Shown here piece after piece: positions 16,913 to 26,084 of a stretch of DNA of 64,000 nt. The position numbers and the translations under genes are program-made. Below the pieces are notes generated by a model. It was not told where the DNA came from, ran no database searches, and saw nothing but the letters and a program-made list of their open reading frames with translations. Source of the DNA: Hymenobacter sp. DG25B. Its GTDB lineage: Bacteria > Bacteroidota > Bacteroidia > Cytophagales > Hymenobacteraceae. Positions within the stretch are counted from its first letter, which is position 1; every line of letters begins with the position of its first letter. The stretch lies in assembly GCF_000801315.1 (NCBI RefSeq), contig NZ_CP010054.1, positions 3,472,001-3,536,000 of the forward strand, read 5' to 3'.

Positions 16913-17359
16913 ATGAAAACTTCCTTGTATGGATTTGGCTTGCTACTGGCCCTAGCGGCTACTACACCCGCCTGCGACGATGATGAAGATACCAAGTTGA
17001 ATAATAACACCACCGTGCAGGTGCAAGCCACCCTAACCGGAGCTCAGGAGGTGCCCGCCACGCCTTCTGCTGCCACCGGAAGCCTCACGGGCACTTACGA
17101 TAAGAACACGCGCCTGCTCACCTACACAGTTACGTATCAGGGAATCACCCCCACGGCCGGGCATATTCACCAGGCCGCTCCGGGGGCAAGCGGGCCCATT
17201 ATGGTTCCTTTTGACGATGTAAGCGCCTCCCCCATTACCGGCTCCGCTACCCTTTCAGCAGAAAATGGCGCCAAGCTGCTGGCAGGCGAAACCTATGCTA
17301 ACCTGCATACGCCTGCTTACCCGAGCGGTGAAATCAGAGGCAACATCACCGCGGAATAA
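16913..17359 (+). CDS. CHRD domain lipoprotein
   Basis: This 148-residue protein has a signal peptide with a likely lipidated Cys (ATTPAC, Cys21) followed by an Asp-rich stretch (DDDED), a common Bacteroidota surface-lipoprotein start. The rest is a CHRD domain: LTGAQEVPATPSAATGSLTG, then GITPTAGHIHQAAPGASGPI, and ends with YANLHTPAYPSGEIRGNI. The conserved His residues of this domain (GHIH, NLHT) may bind metal. It lies 104 bases after the DUF5777 gene and may be the last gene of the sigma-factor operon. A terminator follows at 17384. Confidence 0.92.
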   Translation: MKTSLYGFGLLLALAATTPACDDDEDTKLNNNTTVQVQATLTGAQEVPATPSAATGSLTGTYDKNTRLLTYTVTYQGITPTAGHIHQAAPGASGPIMVPFDDVSASPITGSATLSAENGAKLLAGETYANLHTPAYPSGEIRGNITAE

Positions 17360-17383
17360 TAGCCCTCAGCAGCCCTTACATGC

Positions 17384-17416
17384 AAAAAGCCCGGCCATTT
17401 CTGGCCGGGCTTTTTG
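17384..17416. terminator. Bidirectional terminator between CHRD gene and nfu
   Basis: A stem AAAAAGCCCGGCC / GGCCGGGCTTTTT with a short loop serves both converging genes. Confidence 0.85.
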
Positions 17417-17435
17417 CTGAATTGCTTCAGAATAC

Positions 17436-18056
17436 TTAGTGAGCCGTAATGCCTTCGGCTACCACCTCGGTTACTTCGGGTACCATGCGCTTCAATAGGT
17501 TTTCAATGCCTGATTTCAGCGTAACGGTAGCGGAGGGGCAGCCGGAGCAGGAACCCTGCAGGTTTACGGTTACCACACCTTCTTTATAGCTGCGGAAGGT
17601 AATGTTGCCACCATCCTGCTCCACGGCGGGGCGCACGTAGTTTTCCAGCAGGTCAATTACTTTTTGGCTGATTTGCTGGTCCTGCTCCGAAGAGTCGCCG
17701 GCAGCGGCCGTCTGGGCCGCTTTGTGCTCAGCGGTGGGGTCTACGGTGAAGATGGGGCCACCGGCCTCTACGTACGATTTCAGGAAGGTGCGCAGCTCGG
17801 GAATAAGCTGCGTCCACTGGTGCTCGGAGGTTTTGGTGATGGTTACGAAGTTCTGCGCGATAAACACGCGGCCCACGTAATCAAAGTTAAACAGCTCCTG
17901 GGCCAGCGGCGAATTGGCGGCGGCTTCTACGTTAGGATAGTCTACGCTTACACCTTCGCTTACCAGCGTGGCGTTAAGCACAAACTTCATGGACTCCGGG
18001 TTGGGCGAGGCTTCGGCGTAGATGGAAACCGGCGCAGTGGGGGAAGTAGTATTCAT
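17436..18056 (-). CDS. Nfu-type iron-sulfur cluster scaffold/carrier protein
   Basis: This 206-residue protein has two domains. The N-terminal Nfu_N domain (about residues 10-100) opens with AEASPNPESMKFVLNATL and includes NSPLAQELFNFDYVGRVFIA. The C-terminal NifU domain (about 125-203) has YVRPAVEQDGGNITFRSYKE and the cluster-binding CSGC motif (GSCSGCPSATVTLKSGIENL). Such proteins carry Fe-S clusters to apo-proteins in the cytosol. An exact Bacteroidota promoter box lies about 75 bases upstream. The gene stands alone. Confidence 0.95.
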   Translation of the reverse strand: MNTTSPTAPVSIYAEASPNPESMKFVLNATLVSEGVSVDYPNVEAAANSPLAQELFNFDYVGRVFIAQNFVTITKTSEHQWTQLIPELRTFLKSYVEAGGPIFTVDPTAEHKAAQTAAAGDSSEQDQQISQKVIDLLENYVRPAVEQDGGNITFRSYKEGVVTVNLQGSCSGCPSATVTLKSGIENLLKRMVPEVTEVVAEGITAH

Positions 18057-18131
18057 AAGAAAAGGAAGGCTTAGGAATCAGCGGAAACTGGTAGATCCGG
18101 CAGTACAACAAGGAACCGGCGGCAGAAGTTA

Positions 18132-18139
18132 CAAAGGTA
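18132..18139 (-). promoter_or_regulatory. -7 promoter box upstream of nfu
   Basis: On the minus strand TACCTTTG matches TAnnTTTG exactly, 76 bases before the ATG at 18056. No clear -33 element was seen. Confidence 0.5.
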
Positions 18140-18151
18140 CGCAGCAAGAGC

Positions 18152-19228
<1,077 letters not shown>

Positions 19229-19240
19229 AGGGTAAAATAT

Positions 19241-19398
19241 GTGAGGTGGTGATATAGTGAGTTTGACGGGGTGCTTGTACAAATGGCACAATCATGGGGG
19301 CACCTCAAACTATGAAGCTGTTGGATTTGCGGTACCGGTGGCTCAAATGGCGCAAGTTGTGCAGACGGAACGGCAAACTCACCATTTCACCTCCTCAC
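19241..19398. repeat. Imperfect inverted repeat upstream of aroC
   Basis: Arms at 19241-19269 and 19370-19398 match in about 24 of 29 positions when one is reverse-complemented (core GTGAGTTTG). The interior also holds two similar copies of CAAATGGCRCAA (near 19280 and 19343). It may be a degenerate dispersed element or a structured leader; nothing in it is coding. Confidence 0.55.
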
Positions 19399-19402
19399 TA
19401 TC

Positions 19403-20935
19403 TCACCTCTGTCCGCGCCACCAGCCTACTACCGCCAGCAGGAACAGGCCAACCAGCAACAGGTTGGCGTAGCGGCGCACAAAGTCGGGGGTGTGCAGGG
19501 GCCGCAGCGTATTATCATAAGTAAACAGCCGCGACTCATAGTAAGGGTCGGTGGTGCGGGCACTGAGGGTGCGCAACGGGCGCGGCGCCCCTTTTACCAC
19601 TACGCGCAGCTCGGGGCGCAGCGTAGCATAGCGCGCGGCCACCGGGTCAAAAGTCAGAATAGAAAACAGGCTATCCAGCGGCACGGGGCCGGGCTGGCGG
19701 GCTATGAGGCGGTAGCGGAACGTTTTGCGGCCACCCACGCGGCCGCCCGAGCGGGTAGTTTCCTGCTGCACCTCGGGGCCATATATTTCCAGCCCGGGGC
19801 GGGGCGCCGGCGCCGGGGCCTGAATGGCCGTCAGGTTGCCTTCACCTTCTATCCGCAGGGTATAAGTGAAGGCCTGGCCCGTGCGGAAGTTGGTCCGATC
19901 AATAGACTCCAAGAGCCGGTAGGAACCCACCACGGCTTCGTCGCGGCGGGGGTGCGGCGGCAGGGGCTTCACGGCCACGGTACGCGGCAGGGAGAAAAAC
20001 GTTTTGAGCCCTTCCATCCGGTTATCCAGGCCGGGCTCGGGCTTTTTGGCCACCCTATACTTTACCATTTGCAGGGCCACGGCGGGCAGCTGCAGGGCGC
20101 GGGGCGTAAGGGGGTAATACTGGGCCTCGTAGAGGCGGTAGCGCAGATAGGGCTTGCCGCCTACTACGGTGGCTTCGGGCAGCACCTCCTGCTCATCAAA
20201 GGGCTCTTCCCACACGGTGGGCTGGCGCAGCTGGCGCAAAATGCCGGGTAGCTGGCTGGAGAAATTATAAAAGTTGAGCAGGCCCTGGTCGGCGGGGGTC
20301 AGGTAGAAATAGAGGCCCACGTGCACGCCCTCGCCCACATACACGCTGGTTTTATCGGGGGCCACGGCCAGGAAGGCATTGTCGCGCGGCTCCACAAAGT
20401 CCTGGGGCTTGGGCTTGCCGAAGAGCTGATCCAGCAGACCGATGCCGGGGGCCACGCCGCCGGGCGGGGGCGCGGAGGCCGCCTGCTGGGCCAGCACTTT
20501 CAGCGTGGCGCCCGCCGAGCGAACCGCCTGCCCATTGATGGTGAGCGAAAAGGGATTCAGCACAAACTCGCCCTCTTTAAAAGCCGCGTAGCGCTGGCTA
20601 ATGGTCAGCTCCGTGGTGGTTTGGCCATTGATGATGCGCGTGGTAGTGGTGCTGGACTTCCCGCTTTTCTTGAAGCCTTCGATATCCGGGAAAGCAGAAT
20701 ACCGCTCCAGTGGTGCCCCCGCCAGCTTAAAGCTGATGGTGAAATACTCATTTATGGGAAAGGCGGCCGGGCCCAGCACAAGGGTGGCGGTGCCGCTTGG
20801 GGTGGCTGATGCGGCTGGGGCAGGAACCGCCGTAGCGGGAGGAGCCGTGGCAGGCGGCGTAGTAGGCTGCGCCCCCACCACCAGCGGCAGCAGCAAGGCA
20901 AAACTCAAGCACAACCAACGAAACCCGGATATCAT
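19403..20935 (-). CDS. BatD family protein (aerotolerance-type)
   Basis: This 510-residue protein has a signal peptide (FRWLCLSFALLLPLVVGAQ), a Pro/Ala/Thr-rich spacer, several Ig-like beta domains and one C-terminal membrane helix (LLLVGLFLLAVVGWW). The N-terminal domain has LGPAAFPINEYFTISFKLAG and the block IEGFKKSGKSSTTTTRIING, typical of BatD. A second conserved block is SLPRTVAVKPLPPHPRRDEA and TGQAFTYTLRIEGEGNLTAI. BatD usually occurs with batA, batB, batC and a MoxR ATPase; none is adjacent here, though a moxR gene lies at 54117. The exact role of Bat proteins is not established. Confidence 0.9.
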   Translation of the reverse strand: MISGFRWLCLSFALLLPLVVGAQPTTPPATAPPATAVPAPAASATPSGTATLVLGPAAFPINEYFTISFKLAGAPLERYSAFPDIEGFKKSGKSSTTTTRIINGQTTTELTISQRYAAFKEGEFVLNPFSLTINGQAVRSAGATLKVLAQQAASAPPPGGVAPGIGLLDQLFGKPKPQDFVEPRDNAFLAVAPDKTSVYVGEGVHVGLYFYLTPADQGLLNFYNFSSQLPGILRQLRQPTVWEEPFDEQEVLPEATVVGGKPYLRYRLYEAQYYPLTPRALQLPAVALQMVKYRVAKKPEPGLDNRMEGLKTFFSLPRTVAVKPLPPHPRRDEAVVGSYRLLESIDRTNFRTGQAFTYTLRIEGEGNLTAIQAPAPAPRPGLEIYGPEVQQETTRSGGRVGGRKTFRYRLIARQPGPVPLDSLFSILTFDPVAARYATLRPELRVVVKGAPRPLRTLSARTTDPYYESRLFTYDNTLRPLHTPDFVRRYANLLLVGLFLLAVVGWWRGQR

Positions 20936-21217
20936 ACCACGCCAGCAAAGCAGAACGTCAAAGCTACATAAAAGCTTGCGGAACGCTTTCCTATACTCTC
21001 TATCAGCATTTTACAGAAGAATTACAAGCAAATATTAGATTATACCGCAGCTAATGTGTACAAAATTCAGGCTTTAGGCAATCCACTTTGCTGAGGAGGT
21101 CGTAAGTGAGGTCAGATTCAGGATTTCTCGGGTTTAGCACTGAAAAACAGGCTTCTAGCGTGTGCTGACTTTGTATTGCCTGAAGTTTCCTATTCATCAT
21201 CCAATTATCCAACACTC

Positions 21218-21934
21218 ATGTCAAAAGTACTCCATTCCGGTGAGGAGGAAGCAGGTTTTGCCGCTCCCCTGACCGCCCCGATTCAACGCCGCTCCTTCAT
21301 GATGTACAGTGGTGCCGCCGTTGGTATTGCAGCGCTGGCTTTATCGGGCTGTGATGATGATGAAGATAACAACATGACTCCAGCCGACGGCACGGTTGAC
21401 CTGGGCACGGGTGATATCGGCGTATTAAACTACGCTTATGCTCTGGAGCAGCTCGAAGCTGCTTTCTACGCCCAGGTAATTGCCAGCCCCTACGACAGCA
21501 TCAGTGCGGACGAAACCAAGTTCATGACGGCCATTGCCAAGCATGAGGCCATTCACCGCGACTTTTTCAAAGCGGCGCTCGGCAGCAAAGCCATTAAGGG
21601 CCTGACCCCCGATTTCAGCAAGATTGATTTTAAGAGCCGCACTTCGGTGCTCACCTATGCCAAGACCTTCGAGGACCTGGGTGTAGCGGCCTACAACGGC
21701 GCCGGCAAGCTCATCAAGGACAATACCTACCTGCTGCTGGCCGGTAAAATTGTATCGGTAGAAGCCCGCCACGCAGCTTATATCCGTGACCTGATCAATA
21801 ACGGGGACTTCGCCTCTGATGATATCGTGGATCCGGCTACGGGTCTCGACAAAGCCATGGAAGTGGCGGATGTGCTGAAGGCTGCTCAGCCCTTCATCAA
21901 AGAAACCATCAGCGGAAGCAACGTAGGTAAATAA
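21218..21934 (+). CDS. Exported ferritin-like domain protein, type A copy 1
   Basis: This 238-residue protein starts at ATG 21218. Residues 24-50 contain a twin-arginine-like leader (QRRSFMMYSGAAVGIAALAL) ending in a lipobox SGC followed by DDDED, suggesting a lipoprotein. The ferritin-like (Ferritin_2) domain keeps the di-iron pattern: a Glu in YALEQLEAAFYAQV, ExxH in AKHEAIHRDFF, Glu in AKTFEDLGVAAYNG, and ExxH in VSVEARHAAYIRDL. The family includes desiccation-related proteins; the substrate is unknown. It is the first of two A-B gene pairs; type B follows 24 bases later. Confidence 0.88.
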   Translation: MSKVLHSGEEEAGFAAPLTAPIQRRSFMMYSGAAVGIAALALSGCDDDEDNNMTPADGTVDLGTGDIGVLNYAYALEQLEAAFYAQVIASPYDSISADETKFMTAIAKHEAIHRDFFKAALGSKAIKGLTPDFSKIDFKSRTSVLTYAKTFEDLGVAAYNGAGKLIKDNTYLLLAGKIVSVEARHAAYIRDLINNGDFASDDIVDPATGLDKAMEVADVLKAAQPFIKETISGSNVGK

Positions 21935-21957
21935 CTCACCCCTGAAAAACGAACCCC

Positions 21958-22773
21958 ATGAATCTTTTTCATATCCTATCTGAACTGGAGAAAGTAGAGC
22001 CTGAAACGATGGCGAAGCTGAACTCGCGTCGCGACATCTTCTCCTCCCTGGCCTCTATGGGCAAGAAAGCCGCTCTGGCTGCTGCCCCTATTGCCATTGG
22101 CTCGGCCTTCAACAAGGCCATGGCCGGCACCAAAGACGTGTTTGACGTTTTTAACTATGCCCTGTTGCTGGAATATCTGGAAGAAGACTTCTATGCCCAG
22201 GCTCTGAACAAAAGCGGCCTGATTCCCGCCGGCGCGGCCACTGGTGCCATTCAGCTGATTAAAAAGCACGAATCTGCCCACGTAGCGCTGCTGAAAGGTG
22301 CGCTGGGTGCTAAGGCCAACCCCCGGCCAAAAGGCTTCGACTTCGGTCCTGCTTTCGATACCTATGCCAACTTCCTGGCCTATGCCCAGTCTTTGGAAGA
22401 CACCGGCGTACGGGCCTATAAAGGCAAAGCCGGCGAAATTAAGGATGCCGGTAACCCGAACGACTACCTCACCGTGGCCCTGCAGATTCACTCGGTAGAA
22501 GCCCGTCACGCCTCGCACATTCGTGCTATGCGCCGTGCCAGTGGCGTAATGCAGGCCAACTGGATTACCAATGCCGAAGCCAACGGCGCCGTGGCCGCCG
22601 TATATGGCCCCGGAAAACCAGCTACTACTTTCCCTTCTGAGGCCAACGTAATGCAGGGCGGCGTAGACCTGACCACTTTGGGCTATACCAAAGAGCAGGT
22701 AAGCGAAGCCTTCGATGAAGGCCTGGATCAGGAAACGGTAGTAAGCATTGCCGGACCCTTCATTCAGTCATAA
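21958..22773 (+). CDS. Ferritin-like domain protein, type B copy 1
   Basis: This 271-residue protein begins with an unusual leader: MNLFHILSELEKVEPETMAK, then LNSRRDIFSSLASMGKKAAL and a hydrophobic stretch (AAAPIAIGSAF), possibly a twin-arginine signal placed about 24 residues in. The ferritin-like domain keeps YALLLEYLEEDFYAQAL, ExxH in KKHESAHVALLKGA, AQSLEDTGVRAYKG, and HSVEARHASHIRAM. A C-terminal tail of about 80 residues (from NWITNAEANG) is not found in type A and ends in FDEGLDQETVVSIAGPFIQS. It is closed by a terminator. Confidence 0.87.
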   Translation: MNLFHILSELEKVEPETMAKLNSRRDIFSSLASMGKKAALAAAPIAIGSAFNKAMAGTKDVFDVFNYALLLEYLEEDFYAQALNKSGLIPAGAATGAIQLIKKHESAHVALLKGALGAKANPRPKGFDFGPAFDTYANFLAYAQSLEDTGVRAYKGKAGEIKDAGNPNDYLTVALQIHSVEARHASHIRAMRRASGVMQANWITNAEANGAVAAVYGPGKPATTFPSEANVMQGGVDLTTLGYTKEQVSEAFDEGLDQETVVSIAGPFIQS

Positions 22774-22803
22774 GACTGCTATAGTTATCCTACCTTCTGT
22801 TAT

Positions 22804-22838
22804 AAAAAAAGGCTGCTCTCCTGGGCAGCCTTTTTTTG
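22804..22838 (+). terminator. Terminator after first ferritin-like pair
   Basis: AAAGGCTGC / GCAGCCTTT stem with a short loop and a run of T residues; it splits the four ferritin-like genes into two transcription units. Confidence 0.85.
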
Positions 22839-22885
22839 TGCAGTAGGCGGTTTGCAACGTTACCGGGGCAGCGCGACTCCTGTGG

Positions 22886-22916
22886 TTGGGCGTCCCGGTT
22901 TATCGGGTTACCTTTG
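22886..22916 (+). promoter_or_regulatory. Promoter of second ferritin-like pair (TTG-N20-TACCTTTG)
   Basis: A -33 TTG (22886-22888) lies 20 bases before an exact -7 box TACCTTTG (22909-22916). It sits inside the longest reading frame of the next gene, so it rules out the far-upstream start. Confidence 0.7.
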
Positions 22917-22963
22917 TTTTATCCGGCCCCGTGTGGTGGCTGGCATTTGCTGGCTGGTGTTCA

Positions 22964-23674
22964 ATGCCAATGTCTGATTCTGGAGCTACTTCTTTGCTGA
23001 CGCGCGCAATGCAGCGTCGTTCTTTCTTTCAGGTGGCCGGGGCGGCCGCCGCAACCTCGGCCCTGCTGCTGGCAGGCTGCAAAGACAATACTGTAACGCC
23101 CACCGAGCCCAAACTGGCGCTGGAAAGCGGCGAGAAAGGCGTCCTCACCTACGCTTATATTCTGGAGCAGCTGGAAGCCGCATTCTATCAGAAGGTAGTT
23201 GCCGCGCCGCCTACTGATTTCAGCACCGAGGAAAAAGCCATTTTCCAGCAGCTTTACGAGCACGAGGTGTTGCACCGGGAATACCTAGGGCAGGTGCTTA
23301 CTTCTTTGGGTAATACGCCGCCGGCCAATCTGGAATTCTCGTTTACCACTCTCCCGCTGAGCACCCGCGCCGGCGTACTGGAGGCGGCGCAGCAGCTGGA
23401 AGACCTGGGCGTAGCTGCCTACAATGGCGCTGCCAAGCTCATGAACACGCCGCTTTTGCTCACTGCCCTGGCTAAAATTTCTTCCGTGGAAGCCCGGCAT
23501 GCTGCCCTGGTGCGCGACCTGCTCCAGCCCGGCTCGTTTGCCGGCGCTGATGTGGTAGCCACTTCCGGCGACCTGGCCGGCCTTGATGACAGCAAAACGC
23601 CTCTGCAGGTGCTGGTAGAGGTAAATAAGTTCTCCGTCATTCAGATTTCGGGCGCGGAGCTGCCCACGGCTTAA
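22964..23674 (+). CDS. Exported ferritin-like domain protein, type A copy 2
   Basis: This 236-residue protein is a paralogue of the gene at 21218. I chose the ATG at 22964 (22970 is equally possible) because the promoter lies at 22886-22916. A twin-arginine-like leader, MQRRSFFQVAGAAAATSALL, ends in a lipobox AGC. The ferritin-like helices keep YILEQLEAAFYQKV, ExxH in YEHEVLHREYL, AQQLEDLGVAAYNG, and ExxH in SSVEARHAALVRDL, so all expected di-iron ligands are present. The type B partner follows 28 bases later. Confidence 0.88.
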   Translation: MPMSDSGATSLLTRAMQRRSFFQVAGAAAATSALLLAGCKDNTVTPTEPKLALESGEKGVLTYAYILEQLEAAFYQKVVAAPPTDFSTEEKAIFQQLYEHEVLHREYLGQVLTSLGNTPPANLEFSFTTLPLSTRAGVLEAAQQLEDLGVAAYNGAAKLMNTPLLLTALAKISSVEARHAALVRDLLQPGSFAGADVVATSGDLAGLDDSKTPLQVLVEVNKFSVIQISGAELPTA

Positions 23675-23701
23675 TTCTCGCGGCTTTTCTCTTTGTATAG
23701 C

Positions 23702-24625
23702 ATGAATATTCTTCAACTTCTGGCCGAGCTGGCCGAGGCGAACCCCGCAGTATACGAGCAGGCCAGTCAGCGCCGTGCTATTCTGGGCCGCCTGGGCTCT
23801 ATGGGCGCCAAAGTGGCGGCTACCAGCCTGCCGCTGGCCGCCGGCAGCCTGCTGTTTGCTACGCCGGCGCAGGCCCGCAGCACTCCTTTGGATGTGCTGC
23901 AGTTTGCCCTGGTGCTGGAACACCTGGAAAACGACTTTTACCGCACCGCACTGGGCTTGCTGGCCAAGGCTGATGGCACTAAAGTACCGGCCGGCTTTAT
24001 CCCGGCCGATGTGCGCCCCGATTTCGTGACCATTCAGGAGCACGAGCAGCAGCACGTAGATTTCCTGACCAAGGCCATTACCAGCTCCGGTGGTGTGCCC
24101 GCTGCCAAGCCCACCTTTGATTATACCGGCAGCCACAACGGCTCACAGTCGGCGCTGTTCCCGGATGTATTTACCAACCTGGATACCTTTCTGGCAGTAG
24201 CGCAGTTTCTGGAAGATGCCGGCGTGCGCGCCTACAAAGGCCAGGTAACCGCCCTGCAGAGTGATAATGGTATACTGGAAGCCGGCGTGCGCATTCACTC
24301 CGTGGAAGCCCGCCACGCCTCGCACATTCGCACGCTGCGGCGCCAGCGCCAGGCGGCCGGCGCCCCCGATGCTATTCGCAGCTGCGTAGGCCCCGGCGCC
24401 AGCGGCAGCCCCCTGCCCGGCAAAACCGACCTGGCCTATGCCGGCGAAGACCAGCTGACTCAGCCCATTTCCAACTTAAGCAAGGTTACCTTCTCGGAGC
24501 TAACTACGCTGGCGCCGGTGTTTGGCACCGATAGCGCCCGCCTGCAGCGGGCCGTGCAGGAAGCCTTTGATGAGCCCGTAACCACGGAGCAGGCCAGCGC
24601 TATTGTGGCAATCTTCACTTACTAG
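23702..24625 (+). CDS. Ferritin-like domain protein, type B copy 2
   Basis: This 307-residue paralogue of the gene at 21958 starts at ATG 23702 (MNILQLLAELAEANPAVYEQ). Its leader has ASQRRAILGRLGSMGAKVAA and a hydrophobic run ending in ATPAQA, so cleavage after AQA is possible. The ferritin-like helices contain FALVLEHLENDFYRTAL, ExxH in QEHEQQHVDFLTKA, AQFLEDAGVRAYKG and HSVEARHASHIRTL. It is longer than copy 1, with an insertion between helices 2 and 3 and a longer tail ending in AFDEPVTTEQASAIVAIFTY. A terminator follows. Confidence 0.87.
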   Translation: MNILQLLAELAEANPAVYEQASQRRAILGRLGSMGAKVAATSLPLAAGSLLFATPAQARSTPLDVLQFALVLEHLENDFYRTALGLLAKADGTKVPAGFIPADVRPDFVTIQEHEQQHVDFLTKAITSSGGVPAAKPTFDYTGSHNGSQSALFPDVFTNLDTFLAVAQFLEDAGVRAYKGQVTALQSDNGILEAGVRIHSVEARHASHIRTLRRQRQAAGAPDAIRSCVGPGASGSPLPGKTDLAYAGEDQLTQPISNLSKVTFSELTTLAPVFGTDSARLQRAVQEAFDEPVTTEQASAIVAIFTY

Positions 24626-24646
24626 CTTTCTAAGCTCAACACTAGT

Positions 24647-24680
24647 TAAAAAGGAATGGTGAAAGCCATTCCTTTTTTAT
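24647..24680 (+). terminator. Terminator after second ferritin-like pair
   Basis: AAGGAATGG / CCATTCCTT stem with a short loop, followed by a T run. Confidence 0.8.
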
Positions 24681-24838
24681 TGCACCAGGAATTATACTTG
24701 CATCCATCGGGTTTTTAGTTGTATATTTCTCCAAATAAACCATCTACGGATCCTCGGTCGCAGTCTTTTTTCATTAGCTGCGTATACGCCCCTACTTACC
24801 CAATTTTCTCACTCCGCACTATCCAAAACGCATTTTCC

Positions 24839-25036
24839 ATGCTGGAGTACGCCAAAACAATCTTGACAAAAGTTAGCTTCGATAAAATCCTTTTTGAGAA
24901 AGAGCTTCGGAAGGCCCTGCGTATGCTAGGGAGCGAGGAGTTGCACCAGCTGAAGACCTGGTGCTACCAGAAATTTGCTCGTATTTATCAGAATATCCTG
25001 AACCGCGTGTTCGCGCAGTTCAGCCCGGCAGTTTAG
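24839..25036 (+). CDS. Small conserved-looking protein of 65 residues, unknown
   Basis: The ATG at 24839 opens a 65-residue protein: MLEYAKTILTKVSFDKILFE, then KELRKALRMLGSEELHQLKT and a C-terminal WCYQKFARIYQNILNRVF. It looks helical, with basic and aromatic residues. The pattern 'KVSFD..LFEKELRKAL..L' reminds me of short unannotated proteins found in other Cytophagales, but I cannot confirm this. The frame is open further upstream, but that part looks non-coding. It ends five bases from the convergent queG stop. Confidence 0.65.
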   Translation: MLEYAKTILTKVSFDKILFEKELRKALRMLGSEELHQLKTWCYQKFARIYQNILNRVFAQFSPAV

Positions 25037-25040
25037 CCCG

Positions 25041-26000
25041 TTACCCGGCGGTTTCGGCCGCGTTATTTTCTTCCCCCGTTACAAACCGAATAGTACGGGT
25101 AAGGCCCGCATAGCCCGTCCGTTTCACCGCCGACTGCCGGAATAGCTCCGAGAATAACTCGTGCGTTATTTCCTGCCAGTCGGTGGTGCGGAGGTCCTTT
25201 AGCCCCGGGTGCGGGTTGAACTGGGGCTCCTGGTGGGGTTTGGCAAAGCGGTTCCAGGGGCACACATCCTGGCAGATGTCGCAGCCAAACACCCAGTTTC
25301 CCAACTTGCCTTCCACTTCCCGCGGTATCTGGTCCTTCAGCTCAATGGTGAAATAGCTGATGCATTTACTGCCGTCTACCACGTAAGGCTCCGTAATGGC
25401 CTGCGTGGGGCAGGCATCCATGCACTTGGTGCAGGTGCCGCAGTAGTCTTTTATGGGCCCGTCGTAATCCAGCGCCACGTCCACAATCAGCTCGGCAATG
25501 AAGTAGAAGGAGCCGATGCCGGGCGTAATGAGGTTGGAGTTTTTGCCTACCCAGCCCAGCCCGCTCTTTTTGGCCCACACTTTATCCATTACGGGGGCCG
25601 AGTCTACGAACACGCGGCCGCCTACCTCCCCTATTTCCTCCTGCATATCCTGCAGCAGCGTTTTCAGCTTGTCTTTGATGACGAAGTGATAGTCGCGGCC
25701 GTAGGCGTATTTGCTGATTTTGAGGGTATCGTCGGGCTGCTGGTCTTCCTGGGCGGGATAGTAGTTCAGCAGTAGGGAAATGACGGATTTCGCCCCTTCT
25801 ACGAGCAGGCGCGGGTCCAGGCGCTTATCAAAGTGGTTGGCCATGTAGCCCATCTGGCCGTTCATCTGGCGGTTCAGCCAGTTCTCCAGGCGCGGCGCTT
25901 CTTCTTCCAGAAATTCAGCCTTGGAGATACCGCAGTACATAAAGCCCAGCTCCGCCGCCCGGCGTTTAATGAAAGCAGTATAATGGGCGGTAGGCAGCAT
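25041..26000 (-). CDS. queG: Epoxyqueuosine reductase
   Basis: This 319-residue iron-sulfur, cobalamin-dependent enzyme makes the last step of queuosine synthesis in tRNA anticodons. The C-terminal half carries two ferredoxin-type [4Fe-4S] motifs: [16 protein letters not shown] (near residue 187) and [11 protein letters not shown] (near residue 243). The N-terminal part has [20 protein letters not shown] and the active-site region [17 protein letters not shown] with [21 protein letters not shown] promoter box lies about 22 bases upstream of the start. No other queuosine gene is adjacent. Confidence 0.95.
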   Translation of the reverse strand: MLPTAHYTAFIKRRAAELGFMYCGISKAEFLEEEAPRLENWLNRQMNGQMGYMANHFDKRLDPRLLVEGAKSVISLLLNYYPAQEDQQPDDTLKISKYAYGRDYHFVIKDKLKTLLQDMQEEIGEVGGRVFVDSAPVMDKVWAKKSGLGWVGKNSNLITPGIGSFYFIAELIVDVALDYDGPIKDYCGTCTKCMDACPTQAITEPYVVDGSKCISYFTIELKDQIPREVEGKLGNWVFGCDICQDVCPWNRFAKPHQEPQFNPHPGLKDLRTTDWQEITHELFSELFRQSAVKRTGYAGLTRTIRFVTGEENNAAETAG

Positions 26001-26021
26001 GGCGGTTAGAGTAGGGAACTA

Positions 26022-26029
26022 CAAAAATA
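26022..26029 (-). promoter_or_regulatory. -7 promoter box upstream of queG
   Basis: On the minus strand TATTTTTG matches TAnnTTTG exactly, 21 bases before the queG ATG. Confidence 0.5.
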
Positions 26030-26084
26030 CGGCATTCTGTTCCCCTTCCCACTTTCTGTTTTAGCCCGGTAAATGGCCGAAGGC

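Noticed and set aside
21176..21217. Upstream TTG start for the first ferritin-like gene
   Set aside because: The added residues have no leader character, and a natural ATG at 21218 precedes the twin-arginine-like signal by a usual distance.
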